Source: Rhodoferax sp. | GTDB taxonomy: Bacteria > Pseudomonadota > Gammaproteobacteria > Burkholderiales > Burkholderiaceae_C | DNA length: 64,000 bases | NCBI RefSeq assembly: GCF_030653815.1 | Contig: NZ_JAURYQ010000013.1 | Coordinates: forward strand, 1-64,000 | Direction: 5' to 3' | Part shown: positions 36,038 through 44,149 of the stretch, one piece after another | Layout of the letters: each line of letters opens with the position of its first letter | Position numbering within the stretch: the stretch's first letter is position 1 | Translations under genes and position numbers: made by a program | The notes under the pieces: generated by a model | Database searches by the model: none | Told to the model about the DNA's origin: nothing | Seen by the model: only the letters and a program-made list of their open reading frames with translations

Positions 36038-36382
36038 TCAATTGGCCGTCTTGTGAGCAGGCGTTTCAGGCTGGGCTTTACCTTGCGATGCTTTCATTTT
36101 TTCTTCGACTTCCTTGGCGCCTTTGGCATAGAGCTTGGCCTCTTCGGGCGCCAGCACATGCAGCAACCGGAGAAACTCGCCGGCGTGGACGATTTCCTCG
36201 TTGGCAATTTCCGTCAGCACCTTGATGGCCAAGGGGTGATCGGTGGATTCGGCCAACTGCATGTACAACTGGGTGGCTTCATACTCAGACGCCACCATGA
36301 AACGAATGGCTCTGACCAGTTCCTCGGGTTTGAGTTTTCTGTCGTTGGCGAGCCCTGAAAAGGGGGATCCGAAATTTGGCAT
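36038..36382 (-). CDS. Ferritin-like diiron protein, encapsulated-ferritin-like
   Basis: This is a short 114-aa two-helix ferritin-like protein. Candidate iron ligands are Glu33, Glu63 and His66, with Tyr40 nearby ('ASEYEATQLYMQL', 'EIANEEIVHAGEFL'). The spacing E-30-E-3-H equals that of encapsulated ferritins (EncFtn), which assemble the ferroxidase site across a dimer, rather than classical four-helix ferritins or rubrerythrins. No encapsulin shell gene is in the window, and the C-terminal tail lacks an obvious encapsulin-targeting peptide. GGAG lies 8 nt before the ATG at 36382; the longer frame is not supported. A palindromic site (36463) lies upstream. The role is probably iron oxidation and storage under stress. 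Confidence 0.75.
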   Translation of the reverse strand: MPNFGSPFSGLANDRKLKPEELVRAIRFMVASEYEATQLYMQLAESTDHPLAIKVLTEIANEEIVHAGEFLRLLHVLAPEEAKLYAKGAKEVEEKMKASQGKAQPETPAHKTAN

Positions 36383-36462
36383 GGGTGTTCTCCGGGTTTG
36401 GGCGCTAACGCGGGTTGCGTTGTGACGCTGTGCCCATGGTAGGAAATCAGGTCTTTTTTTTC

Positions 36463-36478
36463 GGTGCGCCATCACACC
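36463..36478. promoter_or_regulatory. CRP/FNR-type palindrome, site D (GGTGCGCCATCACACC)
   Basis: The half-sites are GGTGCG and CACACC (one asymmetry). The centre is about 88 bp upstream of the ferritin-like gene, in line with the other sites. The match to the consensus is moderate. Confidence 0.45.
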
Positions 36479-36487
36479 GTGAAGGGG

Positions 36488-37531
36488 CTAAACCGGCTTG
36501 GCGAACTGCTTCGCCGCAAAGGCCCAGACCATGCGTGATGCGTCCGGCCCCTTGGGGTCGCTGTAAGCCTGGCTGGCAGCGCCGCCGCTCCAGGCATGGC
36601 CCAGTCCCTGGATTGTGCACAGGGTGCTCACCAGCCGGCCTTTGGCTTTGTAGTCGGTCAAGGTGCTCGGGTGGCGGGCGCCGCGTTGCACGCTGCGTGG
36701 CCGCACCGGGTTGGCGCCTTCGCGGGCTGCCCAGAGTTGCGCCACGGCCAGGCCGTTGGCGGGCGCCACCAGCGGGTCGGCGCTGCCCTGAATGACCAGC
36801 AAAGCCGGCAGGTGCGTGCCCTCGGTCAGGGCTGACAGCGGTGCTGCCACGCTGTGGCCGCGCATGGCTTTGAGCGCATCCGCCAGCGAATGGGCCATGC
36901 CCGGCGCGATGCCCGAATGCATCGCAATGGCACGAAAGCGCGCCGGGTGGCGAATGGCCAGCAGGGCGGCCATGCTGGCGCCCGCCGACAAACCCGCCAG
37001 CGCAATGCGTGCCGGATCAACCGACACGCGCTGGCACACCTGCAAGATGGTGGCAAGAATGGTATCGGCCTCCGTCTGGGCCTTGCCCGAGCGCGTCTGG
37101 TGCCAGTTCCAGCAGCCTTGCAGGTTGGCCAGCTGATTTTGTTCGGGGTAAAGCACCGCAAAACCCTCTTTGGCGGCAATCTGGTTCATGCGTGTGCTGA
37201 TGGCAAAAGCTTCGCTGCTTTGGCTGCAGCCATGCAGCATGACCAGCATGGGCAAGCGCTCGGTCTTGCGCGCACCAGCTGGCACGAAAAGCCGGTAGCG
37301 CTGGGCCCCGGCGTAGCCCGCCGTGCTTCCGCTGGGCAAGTTCGTCGTGACCTTGGCCTTGGGTCGGACCGCGGTAGTTTTGCTGGTTACGCGTTGGCGG
37401 GCTGCCGGCTTGCCGGTCACCAAGGCCTGCTTGACCGCCTTGGTGCCAGCGCGCACGGCGCTGCGCGTCAGCGCCTTGAACGTGCGCTGGAGGGATCGGC
37501 TGAAGATGGTGCTTCGAATGCTTCTGGCCAT
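36488..37531 (-). CDS. PHB depolymerase-family esterase (LpqC-like)
   Basis: This 347-aa alpha/beta hydrolase belongs to the extracellular PHB depolymerase / esterase family. The oxyanion segment is 'MLVMLHGCSQSSEAFA' and the nucleophile elbow is 'LAGLSAGASMAAL' (GxSxG). The catalytic Asp is probably in 'IQGSADPLVAP', and the His in 'GLGHAWSGG'. The N-terminal 65 residues are basic and low-complexity, without a typical signal peptide, so the protein may be cytoplasmic or exported in another way. It could act on poly-3-hydroxybutyrate or oligomers, or on other esters. It starts 5 bp after the small DUF3309 gene. Confidence 0.85.
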   Translation of the reverse strand: MARSIRSTIFSRSLQRTFKALTRSAVRAGTKAVKQALVTGKPAARQRVTSKTTAVRPKAKVTTNLPSGSTAGYAGAQRYRLFVPAGARKTERLPMLVMLHGCSQSSEAFAISTRMNQIAAKEGFAVLYPEQNQLANLQGCWNWHQTRSGKAQTEADTILATILQVCQRVSVDPARIALAGLSAGASMAALLAIRHPARFRAIAMHSGIAPGMAHSLADALKAMRGHSVAAPLSALTEGTHLPALLVIQGSADPLVAPANGLAVAQLWAAREGANPVRPRSVQRGARHPSTLTDYKAKGRLVSTLCTIQGLGHAWSGGAASQAYSDPKGPDASRMVWAFAAKQFAKPV

Positions 37532-37536
37532 GGCCG

Positions 37537-37695
37537 TCAGATTCGGCCCATCAGCAGCAGTACAACGATGATGATCACCACCAGTCCCAGGCCGCCGGTT
37601 GGACCGTAGCCCCAGCTCTTGCTGTGCGACCAGGTCGGCAGGGCACCGACCAGCATCAGGATCAGAACGATTAGCAGGATGGTGCCTAAACTCAT
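37537..37695 (-). CDS. Small DUF3309-family membrane protein
   Basis: This 52-aa protein has an N-terminal hydrophobic helix ('MSLGTILLIVLILMLVGALP'), a polar loop 'TWSHSKSWGYGPTGG' and a second hydrophobic helix ending 'LLLMGRI'. The pattern is that of DUF3309 proteins, which are tiny two-helix membrane proteins common in proteobacteria and often stress-related, with no known function. AAGGAAA lies 6 nt before the ATG. It sits between the collagen-like lipoprotein and esterase genes on the same strand, with spacers of 33 and 5 bp, and is likely co-transcribed. Confidence 0.82.
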   Translation of the reverse strand: MSLGTILLIVLILMLVGALPTWSHSKSWGYGPTGGLGLVVIIIVVLLLMGRI

Positions 37696-37728
37696 GGTTT
37701 ATTTCCTTAAAGTGGTATTGGGTTGGAT

Positions 37729-38181
<453 letters not shown>

Positions 38182-38205
38182 TTAAGACGCACCGCTCCCA
38201 GCGTC

Positions 38206-38221
38206 TGTACGACAACACACA
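38206..38221. promoter_or_regulatory. CRP/FNR-type palindrome, site E1 (TGTACGACAACACACA)
   Basis: The half-sites are TGTACG and CACACA. The site lies about 134 bp upstream of the collagen-like lipoprotein start. Confidence 0.45.
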
Positions 38222-38263
38222 CAGTTTCTCGTGATGTCTTCGTTGAAGCTTGCAGGGCAGGTC

Positions 38264-38279
38264 GGTGGGGTGCCGCACA
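38264..38279. promoter_or_regulatory. CRP/FNR-type palindrome, site E2 (GGTGGGGTGCCGCACA)
   Basis: It has a perfect right half (CGCACA) and a weaker left half. It lies about 110 bp upstream of the KaiC-like gene start. Confidence 0.4.
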
Positions 38280-38381
38280 GACCCGTGTTGGCCATCAATG
38301 AAAAATCTTTTGCATGAAACCCATGACATTCAAGTTATCCGTAGCGCAAGAGTTTTGCGTTAAACCGGAAAGTGACAGCCG

Positions 38382-39176
38382 ATGACCAAGGTTCAATCCC
38401 ATATGGAAAAGGCGTCTGACAAGGCGCTTACCGGCATTGCCGGCTTTGATGACATCACAGGGGGTGGCCTGCCGCGCGGGCGCACCACGCTGTTGGTGGG
38501 CGGGGCAGGTGCTGGCAAGACGGTCATGGCGCTGCAATTCCTGGTGCACGGCGCAAGGCATTGCAAAGAGCCGGGCATTTTTGTCGCCTTCGAGGAGTGC
38601 GCCGAGCGTATCCTCACCAATGCGAACAGCTTCGGTTGGGATATCGAGGCCTTGATGCCGAAAAAGTTGTTCATCATGAATGCCCAACCATCACCCGGCC
38701 TGGTCCAGTCGGGAGACTTCGACCTGGGTGGCATGCTGGCTGCCCTGGAGCTCCAGACCCGGGCCATGCGGGCCCAGCGCATTGTGCTGGATGCCCTGGA
38801 CGTGGTGATGGCCTTGCTGCCTGACCTGGACGCACGAAGGCGTGAAATCTACCGCCTGCATGAGTGGTTACTGGCACATCAAATGACCGGGCTCATCACT
38901 TTGAAGGCCGATGCGTTAGAGAGCAAAGACATCAATCCGCAAGCACTTGGTTTCATGCAGTTCATGGTGGACTGCAATGTGATCCTCAACCACGGCGTGG
39001 TCCATGGCATCTCGGAACGGACTCTGCGGGTGCAGAAGTACCGCGGCTCCAGCTTTGATGAGGATGAGTCGCCGTTCGTGATCGGCAATCGGGGCCTGGA
39101 AGTCCGGCCCGACTGCGGGAAGCGATTGCGCCATGAGCCAGACGCAGACGGTGTTGCAGGCCCTGGGGCTGGTTGA
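38382..39176 (+). CDS. KaiC-like ATPase reduced to a single (CI-type) domain
   Basis: This 264-aa RecA/RAD55-type ATPase of the KaiC family has Walker A 'GGAGAGKT' (40-47), the adjacent Glu pair 'FVAFEEC' (E71, E72), Walker B 'IVLDALDVVM' and the domain-closing segment 'LRVQKYRGSSFDED' to 'NRGLEVRP'. Canonical KaiC has two such domains and is about 500 aa; here the second (CII) is missing. The last 20 or so residues are read out of frame through a 40-bp stretch that is 90% identical to the 3' end of the kaiB-like gene at 40274. The gene is therefore probably a deletion product. It may still hexamerise and bind KaiB, because KaiB binds CI in cyanobacteria. Confidence 0.85.
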   Translation: MTKVQSHMEKASDKALTGIAGFDDITGGGLPRGRTTLLVGGAGAGKTVMALQFLVHGARHCKEPGIFVAFEECAERILTNANSFGWDIEALMPKKLFIMNAQPSPGLVQSGDFDLGGMLAALELQTRAMRAQRIVLDALDVVMALLPDLDARRREIYRLHEWLLAHQMTGLITLKADALESKDINPQALGFMQFMVDCNVILNHGVVHGISERTLRVQKYRGSSFDEDESPFVIGNRGLEVRPDCGKRLRHEPDADGVAGPGAG

Positions 39177-39189
39177 GGCATCCTCATGA
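39133..39189 (+). pseudogene. 3' remnant of a second kaiB-like gene
   Basis: In the +1 frame relative to the KaiC-like gene this encodes 'MSQTQTVLQALGLVEASS', matching the KaiB-like C-terminus 'LSQTQTVLQALGLLGVAA' (40508-40564). At DNA level 39134-39173 and 40509-40548 agree at 36 of 40 bases. Its TGA overlaps the ATG of the next gene (ATGA), exactly as the intact kaiB-like gene does with the gene after it. Confidence 0.75.
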
Positions 39190-40277
39190 TCCCGAAGACT
39201 TCACCCACAGGGCCAGCCACCGACGTGCAACACCTGTTGCACGAGTTGCAAGTCCACCAGATCGAACTGGAGCTGCAAAACGACGAGTTGCGCCAGTCAC
39301 AGCTGGCGCTGGAGCATGCACGGGCGCGTTACTTTGACCTGTACGACATGGCACCGGTTGGCTATCTCACGCTGGGTGTCAGTGGCCTGATCCTGGAGGC
39401 CAACCTGACGGCCGCCACACTGCTGGGCGTGCCCCGCAGCGCCTTGGTGCAGCGCCCGCTGCACGCCTTTGTGGTCAAAGATGACCAGGACAGCTTTTAT
39501 CTGCTGTGCAGGCAACTGCGTGAAACCGGTGCGCCGCAGTCGCGCCAATTGCGTGTGACAGGCCGTGATGGCCACCGGGTGTGGGTGCACCTGATGGCCA
39601 CCGTGGTCACCACGGACTCGGGGGCGCGCGAACTGCGCATGGTCCTGAGTGACATTAATGCCCTCAAAACCCTTGAGCGCCAGCTCGACCGTTTGGCACA
39701 TTTTGATACGCTGACCCAATTGCCCAACCGTTTGCTCAACGCCGACCGCCTGCAACAGGCCGTGGCACAGGCGCGACGCACCGGTCAGGGGCTGGCCGTG
39801 GTGTACATCGATCTGGACGGCTTCAAATCCATCAACGACCAGTTCGGCCATGACATCGGTGACCAGATGCTGGTGGCGGTGGCCAGCCGCATGCAACAGG
39901 TGCTGCGCGAGGGTGACACTTTGGCGCGCGTGGGTGGTGATGAATTTGTCGCCTTGCTGATCAACACGGGCCACATCCACACCTGTGCCGCATTGTTGGC
40001 CCGTTTGCTGGCCGCCGCCGCTCAGCCCATGCAACTCAAAGACGAGCTGCTTCAGGTGTCGGCCAGCCTGGGTGTGACGTTTTACCCCCAGTCGCAGGAG
40101 CTCGATGGTGATCAGTTGTTGCGCCAGGCCGACCAGGCCATGTACCTGGCCAAGCAGGCAGGCAAGAACCGTTACCAGGTCTTCGCGCCAGCCGCGCCCG
40201 CCAACATCCGGTGCGCCGGGGTTGTCGATCTGAATTTCGAAAAATCTACTTCGGTGGGTAAAGCGAGTCCGTCATGA
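39186..40277 (+). CDS. PAS-GGDEF diguanylate cyclase
   Basis: This 363-aa cytoplasmic enzyme makes c-di-GMP from GTP. The N-terminus (about 10-150) is the same helix-PAS block as in the hybrid kinase at 33377 ('LLHELQVHQIELELQNDELR', 'YFDLYDMAPVGYLTL'). The GGDEF domain (about 175-340) has an intact active site 'RVGGDEFVALL' and the inhibitory I-site 'REGD' five residues upstream, so product feedback is expected. It starts on an ATGA that overlaps the kaiB remnant stop and ends in an ATGA overlapping the intact kaiB-like gene. This places it in a coupled chain with KaiB and the GGDEF-EAL protein. Confidence 0.92.
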   Translation: MIPKTSPTGPATDVQHLLHELQVHQIELELQNDELRQSQLALEHARARYFDLYDMAPVGYLTLGVSGLILEANLTAATLLGVPRSALVQRPLHAFVVKDDQDSFYLLCRQLRETGAPQSRQLRVTGRDGHRVWVHLMATVVTTDSGARELRMVLSDINALKTLERQLDRLAHFDTLTQLPNRLLNADRLQQAVAQARRTGQGLAVVYIDLDGFKSINDQFGHDIGDQMLVAVASRMQQVLREGDTLARVGGDEFVALLINTGHIHTCAALLARLLAAAAQPMQLKDELLQVSASLGVTFYPQSQELDGDQLLRQADQAMYLAKQAGKNRYQVFAPAAPANIRCAGVVDLNFEKSTSVGKASPS

Positions 40278-40564
40278 GTCGTCCAGCCCAGTACAAATTC
40301 CGGCTTTATGTGGCCGGCGACGCACTCAACTCGGCGCAGGCGCGCGCCAACCTGGCTGCACTTTGCCAGACGCATCTGGCGGGGCGGTATCAGATCGAGA
40401 TCGTTGATGTGTTCAAGGAACCCCGACGTGCCTTGGCCGACGCCATTTTCATGACCCCAACCCTGGTCAAGCTGACGCCCTTGCCCGAGCGCACCCTTGT
40501 GGGTACCTTGAGCCAGACACAGACGGTACTGCAGGCCCTGGGGCTGCTCGGGGTGGCCGCATGA
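40274..40564 (+). CDS. KaiB-like protein
   Basis: This 96-aa thioredoxin-like KaiB-family protein is recognised from 'YKFRLYVAGDALNSAQARAN', 'YQIEIVDVFKEPRRALADAI', 'MTPTLVKLTPLPERTLVGTL' and 'LQALGLL', the last being the family's C-terminal helix. In cyanobacteria KaiB changes fold and binds KaiC during the clock cycle. In heterotrophs KaiB/KaiC pairs have been linked to stress resistance. Here it is separated from the KaiC-like gene by the diguanylate cyclase and overlaps both neighbours by four bases (ATGA), so production is coupled to c-di-GMP enzymes. No KaiA is present. Confidence 0.88.
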   Translation: MSRPAQYKFRLYVAGDALNSAQARANLAALCQTHLAGRYQIEIVDVFKEPRRALADAIFMTPTLVKLTPLPERTLVGTLSQTQTVLQALGLLGVAA

Positions 40565-42954
40565 AGAAGAATGCACCTGACGAAGCGGATCGAAAGGAAG
40601 AAGTTTCTTCACTGATCGAAACCCTGCATGTCACCGGACGCCGCCTGGAGGACCTGACGCACGGCGAGGTCGACACGGTCACCGACCGCCGTGGCCGAAC
40701 GGTCATGTTGCGGCGCGCGCAGGATCACTCGCGTTTTATTGAAGCCGCCAAGCAGGCTGCGATCCTGAACGCATTGCCGGCGCATATTGCCTTGCTGGAT
40801 GCCCAGGGGCGCATTGACTCGGTGAACCAGGCGTGGCGCCAATTTGCCGATGCCAACTTGCTGCCAGAGTCCGCTTATGGCGTGGGTCAGAGCTACCTTG
40901 ACCTGTGCGACAAGGCGCAGGGCGACAGCGCAGCCGAAGCGCAGCGGGTGGCCGCCGGCATTCGGTCGGTGCTGGCGGGCACGGTCAAGAGCTTCTCGCT
41001 CGAATACCCCTGCCATTCACCCACCGAGCAACGCTGGTTTTTGATGGCGGTGACGCCACTGGCAAGTCAATCTCCGCATGGTGGGGTGGTCATGCACCTG
41101 GACATCACCGAGCGCAAGCTGGCAGAACGCACGGTCATTCGCCTGAACCGGGTTTATGCCGTGCTCAGTGGCATCAACACGCTCATTATTCGCGTCACGG
41201 ACCGCGACGAGTTGTTCAGGGAGGCGTGTCGGGTCGCGGTTGATGCCGGTGGTTTTCGCATGGCCATGATCGCCATCGTCAACCGCAGCACGCGGGCCCT
41301 GACCCCGGTGGCCTCAGCCGGCAAGGATGAGGCGCTCATGAGCGCCATCAAAGGTATCCTGGCCTCGGCGGATGCCCCGAAAACCATGGGTGCGCGGGCC
41401 GTCCGCGAGAAAAACGTCGTGGTCTCCAACGATTCGCAACACGACCCCCAGGTGGTGTTCAAAGTCAATTACGCAGAGGCCGGTGTGCTCTCGATGGCGG
41501 TGTTGCCGCTGATGGTGGCCAATGACGCCGTCGGCGTGCTCGCCCTGTATGCCGGTGAAATCGACTTTTTCCAGGAAGAAGAGTTGAAGCTGTTGACCGA
41601 GCTGGCCAGTGATATTGCGTTTGCCATGGATCACCTCGACAAGCAGGAGCGGCTTAATTACCTGGCCTATTACGACGTATTGACCGGCCTGGCCAACCGC
41701 AGCCTGTTTCTGGAGCGGGTGGCGCAGTACCTGCGCATTGCAGCCATCGGCGGACACCCGCTGGCCCTGTTTCTGGTGGACCTGGAGCGCTTCAGGAACA
41801 TCAACGACAGCCTGGGCCGTTCGGTCGGTGACGAGCTGTTGCGTCAGGTGGCGCAATGGCTGACGCACCATGCAGCGGGTGACGTGAATTTGCTGGCACG
41901 TGTGGGGCCGGATCATTTTGCGGTGGTGATGCCGGTTGTGCAACCTGAAGGAAACCTGGAGGGGCTTCTGGAGAAATGGCTGCAGAACTTTGTGAAGCAT
42001 TCGTTCCGATTGAATGACGCCACGTTCCGGATCTCCATGAAGGTCGGTGCTGCGGTATTTCCCGTGGATGGCACGGATGCCGACACCCTGTTCAAGCATG
42101 CCGAGGCGGCGCTGAAAAAAGCCAAGGCCAGCAGCGAACGTTATTTGTTCTACACCTCGACCATGACCCTTACCGGGAGCGACACGCTGGTTCTTGAGAA
42201 CCAGTTGCGCGAGGCGCTGGAGAACGGGGAATTCGAGCTGCACTACCAGCCCAAGGTGAACCTGGTCAGCGGCAAAATGACCAGCGCCGAGGCCCTGATT
42301 CGCTGGAATGATCCGCGCACCGGCCTGGTGCCGCCCGACCAGTTCATCCCGATCCTGGAACAAACCGGTTTGATCCATGAAGTGGGCCGCTGGGCGTTGC
42401 GCCAGGCCGTCAAGGACTACCTGGGCTGGCGTGCCGCAGGCTTGCCGATGGTGCGCATTGCCGTCAATGTGTCACCACTGCAATTGCGCGATCGTGGCTT
42501 TATTGAGGAGGTGAGAAGCGCCATCAGCATCGACCCGCAGGCCGCCGCCGGGCTCGAGCTGGAAATCACCGAGAGTCTGATCATGGAGAATGTCGACCAC
42601 AGCATTGCCAGCCTGCACGCGCTGCGCGAGATGGGCATCAGCATCGCCATTGATGACTTTGGCACAGGCTTTTCCTCGCTCAGTTATCTGTCCAAATTTC
42701 CCGTCGACACGCTCAAGATTGACCGTTCCTTTGTGACCGAGATGACAGCGTCGGCGCAAGGCCTGGCCTTGGTGTCCACCATCATCAACCTGGCGCATGC
42801 GCTCAAGCTCAAGGTGGTGGCTGAAGGCGTTGAAACCGAAGCCCAGGCGCAGCTGCTGCGCGGGCTTGCGTGCGACGAGATGCAGGGCTACCTGTTCAGC
42901 CGGCCGGTGCCGGAAGAGATTTTCAAGACCAAGTTTCTGAAGCCATCTGTCTAA
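40561..42954 (+). CDS. PAS-GAF-GGDEF-EAL protein, probable c-di-GMP phosphodiesterase
   Basis: This 797-aa protein has PAS (about 55-165), GAF (about 185-345), a degenerate GGDEF (about 365-530, with GPDHF in place of GGDEF) and EAL (about 545-785) domains. The EAL domain keeps its catalytic residues: 'AEALIRWND', 'ITESLIMEN', 'IDDFGTGFSSLSYLSKFP', 'LKIDRSFV' and 'VVAEGVET'. It therefore probably degrades c-di-GMP, with the dead GGDEF domain acting as a possible GTP sensor. It would oppose the diguanylate cyclase at 39186. Its start overlaps the kaiB-like stop (ATGA), and its 3' end overlaps the convergent lipoprotein gene by four bases. Confidence 0.92.
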   Translation: MKKNAPDEADRKEEVSSLIETLHVTGRRLEDLTHGEVDTVTDRRGRTVMLRRAQDHSRFIEAAKQAAILNALPAHIALLDAQGRIDSVNQAWRQFADANLLPESAYGVGQSYLDLCDKAQGDSAAEAQRVAAGIRSVLAGTVKSFSLEYPCHSPTEQRWFLMAVTPLASQSPHGGVVMHLDITERKLAERTVIRLNRVYAVLSGINTLIIRVTDRDELFREACRVAVDAGGFRMAMIAIVNRSTRALTPVASAGKDEALMSAIKGILASADAPKTMGARAVREKNVVVSNDSQHDPQVVFKVNYAEAGVLSMAVLPLMVANDAVGVLALYAGEIDFFQEEELKLLTELASDIAFAMDHLDKQERLNYLAYYDVLTGLANRSLFLERVAQYLRIAAIGGHPLALFLVDLERFRNINDSLGRSVGDELLRQVAQWLTHHAAGDVNLLARVGPDHFAVVMPVVQPEGNLEGLLEKWLQNFVKHSFRLNDATFRISMKVGAAVFPVDGTDADTLFKHAEAALKKAKASSERYLFYTSTMTLTGSDTLVLENQLREALENGEFELHYQPKVNLVSGKMTSAEALIRWNDPRTGLVPPDQFIPILEQTGLIHEVGRWALRQAVKDYLGWRAAGLPMVRIAVNVSPLQLRDRGFIEEVRSAISIDPQAAAGLELEITESLIMENVDHSIASLHALREMGISIAIDDFGTGFSSLSYLSKFPVDTLKIDRSFVTEMTASAQGLALVSTIINLAHALKLKVVAEGVETEAQAQLLRGLACDEMQGYLFSRPVPEEIFKTKFLKPSV

Positions 42955-43277
42955 GGCGTCGTGGTGGCCTTCTGGCTGGCTTTGGGCGACGTCGTTGAGT
43001 GGTCGTTGGCCTGACCGGGCATGGGCATGGCACTTGATTGCTGTGCCTTGGTGAGGTCCGTGGGGGTGGCCGAGGCGTTTGCCGGTTCTTCCCGCGTGGG
43101 CCCCGCCGGCACGGTGCCAACCAGGGTCGTCTGGGCCGAGGTGTCCGAGGCAGACGCCGCAGGCAGCTGCAGGGTCGGTGTCGGTGTCGGCATGACCGTG
43201 TCCGAGCATCCGGCGAGCAGCGTCGCGGCAACAAAGAGGGCGGCCAATGACCGCTGGGCAAGGGGCAAGTGATTCAT
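42951..43277 (-). CDS. Pro/Thr/Ser-rich lipoprotein
   Basis: This 108-aa predicted lipoprotein has a signal peptide with lipobox 'LLAGC' (Cys25), followed by a low-complexity Pro/Thr/Ser/Ala-rich region ('MPTPTPTLQLPAASASD', 'SPKASQKATTTP'). No folded domain is evident, and the family is not recognised. AGGAG lies 5 nt before the ATG. It is 74 bp downstream of the triple C-X10-C gene and may share its transcript. The last four codon positions overlap the EAL gene end on the other strand. Confidence 0.65.
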   Translation of the reverse strand: MNHLPLAQRSLAALFVAATLLAGCSDTVMPTPTPTLQLPAASASDTSAQTTLVGTVPAGPTREEPANASATPTDLTKAQQSSAMPMPGQANDHSTTSPKASQKATTTP

Positions 43278-43351
43278 GGAAACTCCTGGTGCTCAGTGGC
43301 ACTCACGCCCGTGTTGGCATGAGGTGCCTCTGCTTGTTCACGTTATCGGGC

Positions 43352-43903
43352 TTAGTACCTGCCGAAGTTGGTTTTTGCCGTTGCGACGCAAGCGTCCTTG
43401 GCGGCACCCGCCAGGGCTTCGCATTTTTCAAGGGCTACCTGGTAGTTGGCATTGTTCTTGTCCATGGAGGCTTCCTTCCTGGCTTCGCCGATTTGTTTGC
43501 CCAGCTTGGCATCCGCCAATGCCCTGACCTCAACAGCCCTGGCTTCCTTCACGCACACATCCTTGGCATTGCCGGCCTGGTCGTCGCATTGTTCCTTGGC
43601 CACTGCGTAGGCAGATTTGGCCATCACTTCGAACAGCTTGGTCTGGTCGGCGGCTTTTCCGGTGTAGCTGAATTCGAGCTCGGCCAGAGCAACTTTTTCC
43701 TTGGCCTTGGCTTGCTCCTCGCAGATGTCCTCGGCGTTGTCCTTGAAGGAATCACAGACTTTTTTGTCAATTTTGTACGCTGCGCTGATGCGGGCTTTCT
43801 CGGCCTTGTATTCGGCCTTGGTCAACGTGGCCGCCTGTGCCACCGAGAAAGACAGCAGGGCGGCCATGAGCAGGGAAGCTTTGAAGTGGCGAGAGTGGTT
43901 CAT
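43352..43903 (-). CDS. Periplasmic protein with three C-X10-C repeats
   Basis: This 183-aa exported protein has a signal peptide (about 1-23, ending VAQA-AT) and is otherwise helical and Ala/Lys/Glu-rich. It has three repeats with two Cys ten residues apart: 'CDSFKDNAEDIC', 'CDDQAGNAKDVC' and 'CEALAGAAKDAC', each with the pattern (N/G)A(E/K)Dx-C. Each pair could form an intra-hairpin disulfide or bind a metal. I do not recognise the family. I start at the ATG at 43903, which gives the signal peptide. Its upstream region, shared with the flavodoxin-fold gene, holds palindromic sites. Confidence 0.72.
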   Translation of the reverse strand: MNHSRHFKASLLMAALLSFSVAQAATLTKAEYKAEKARISAAYKIDKKVCDSFKDNAEDICEEQAKAKEKVALAELEFSYTGKAADQTKLFEVMAKSAYAVAKEQCDDQAGNAKDVCVKEARAVEVRALADAKLGKQIGEARKEASMDKNNANYQVALEKCEALAGAAKDACVATAKTNFGRY

Positions 43904-43978
43904 GACTTTCCTTGTGGTGCTTGTCAGGAACAAAGAGGCAAAGGCCGGAGCCTGCGCCTCAAGCACATGCCAAATGGC

Positions 43979-43994
43979 TGTGCGATGTATGACA
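43979..43994. promoter_or_regulatory. Weak CRP/FNR-type palindrome, site F0 (TGTGCGATGTATGACA)
   Basis: It has a perfect left half TGTGCG and a poor right half. It lies about 84 bp upstream of the C-X10-C protein start, the usual distance for this site family. Confidence 0.3.
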
Positions 43995-44028
43995 TGTCCC
44001 GACTTTGGGCTGGCTCAGGCGGGAGGTC

Positions 44029-44044
44029 TGTGCGTTGGCGAACC
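44029..44044. promoter_or_regulatory. CRP/FNR-type palindrome, site F1 (TGTGCGTTGGCGAACC)
   Basis: It has a perfect left half and two mismatches in the right half. It lies in the divergent region between 43903 and 44150. Confidence 0.45.
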
Positions 44045-44052
44045 CATGGCTG

Positions 44053-44068
44053 TGTGACGTACCGAACA
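44053..44068. promoter_or_regulatory. CRP/FNR-type palindrome, site F2 (TGTGACGTACCGAACA)
   Basis: Its half-sites are TGTGAC and CGAACA, and its centre is about 90 bp upstream of the flavodoxin-fold gene start and 24 bp from F1. Confidence 0.45.
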
Positions 44069-44149
44069 GACCCCTGGCACCCGGATGCCTAAGCTCATGT
44101 TCACTTCTTTTCACGTGCTGACACCCTGAAATCCCAGCGAGGACCCGCC

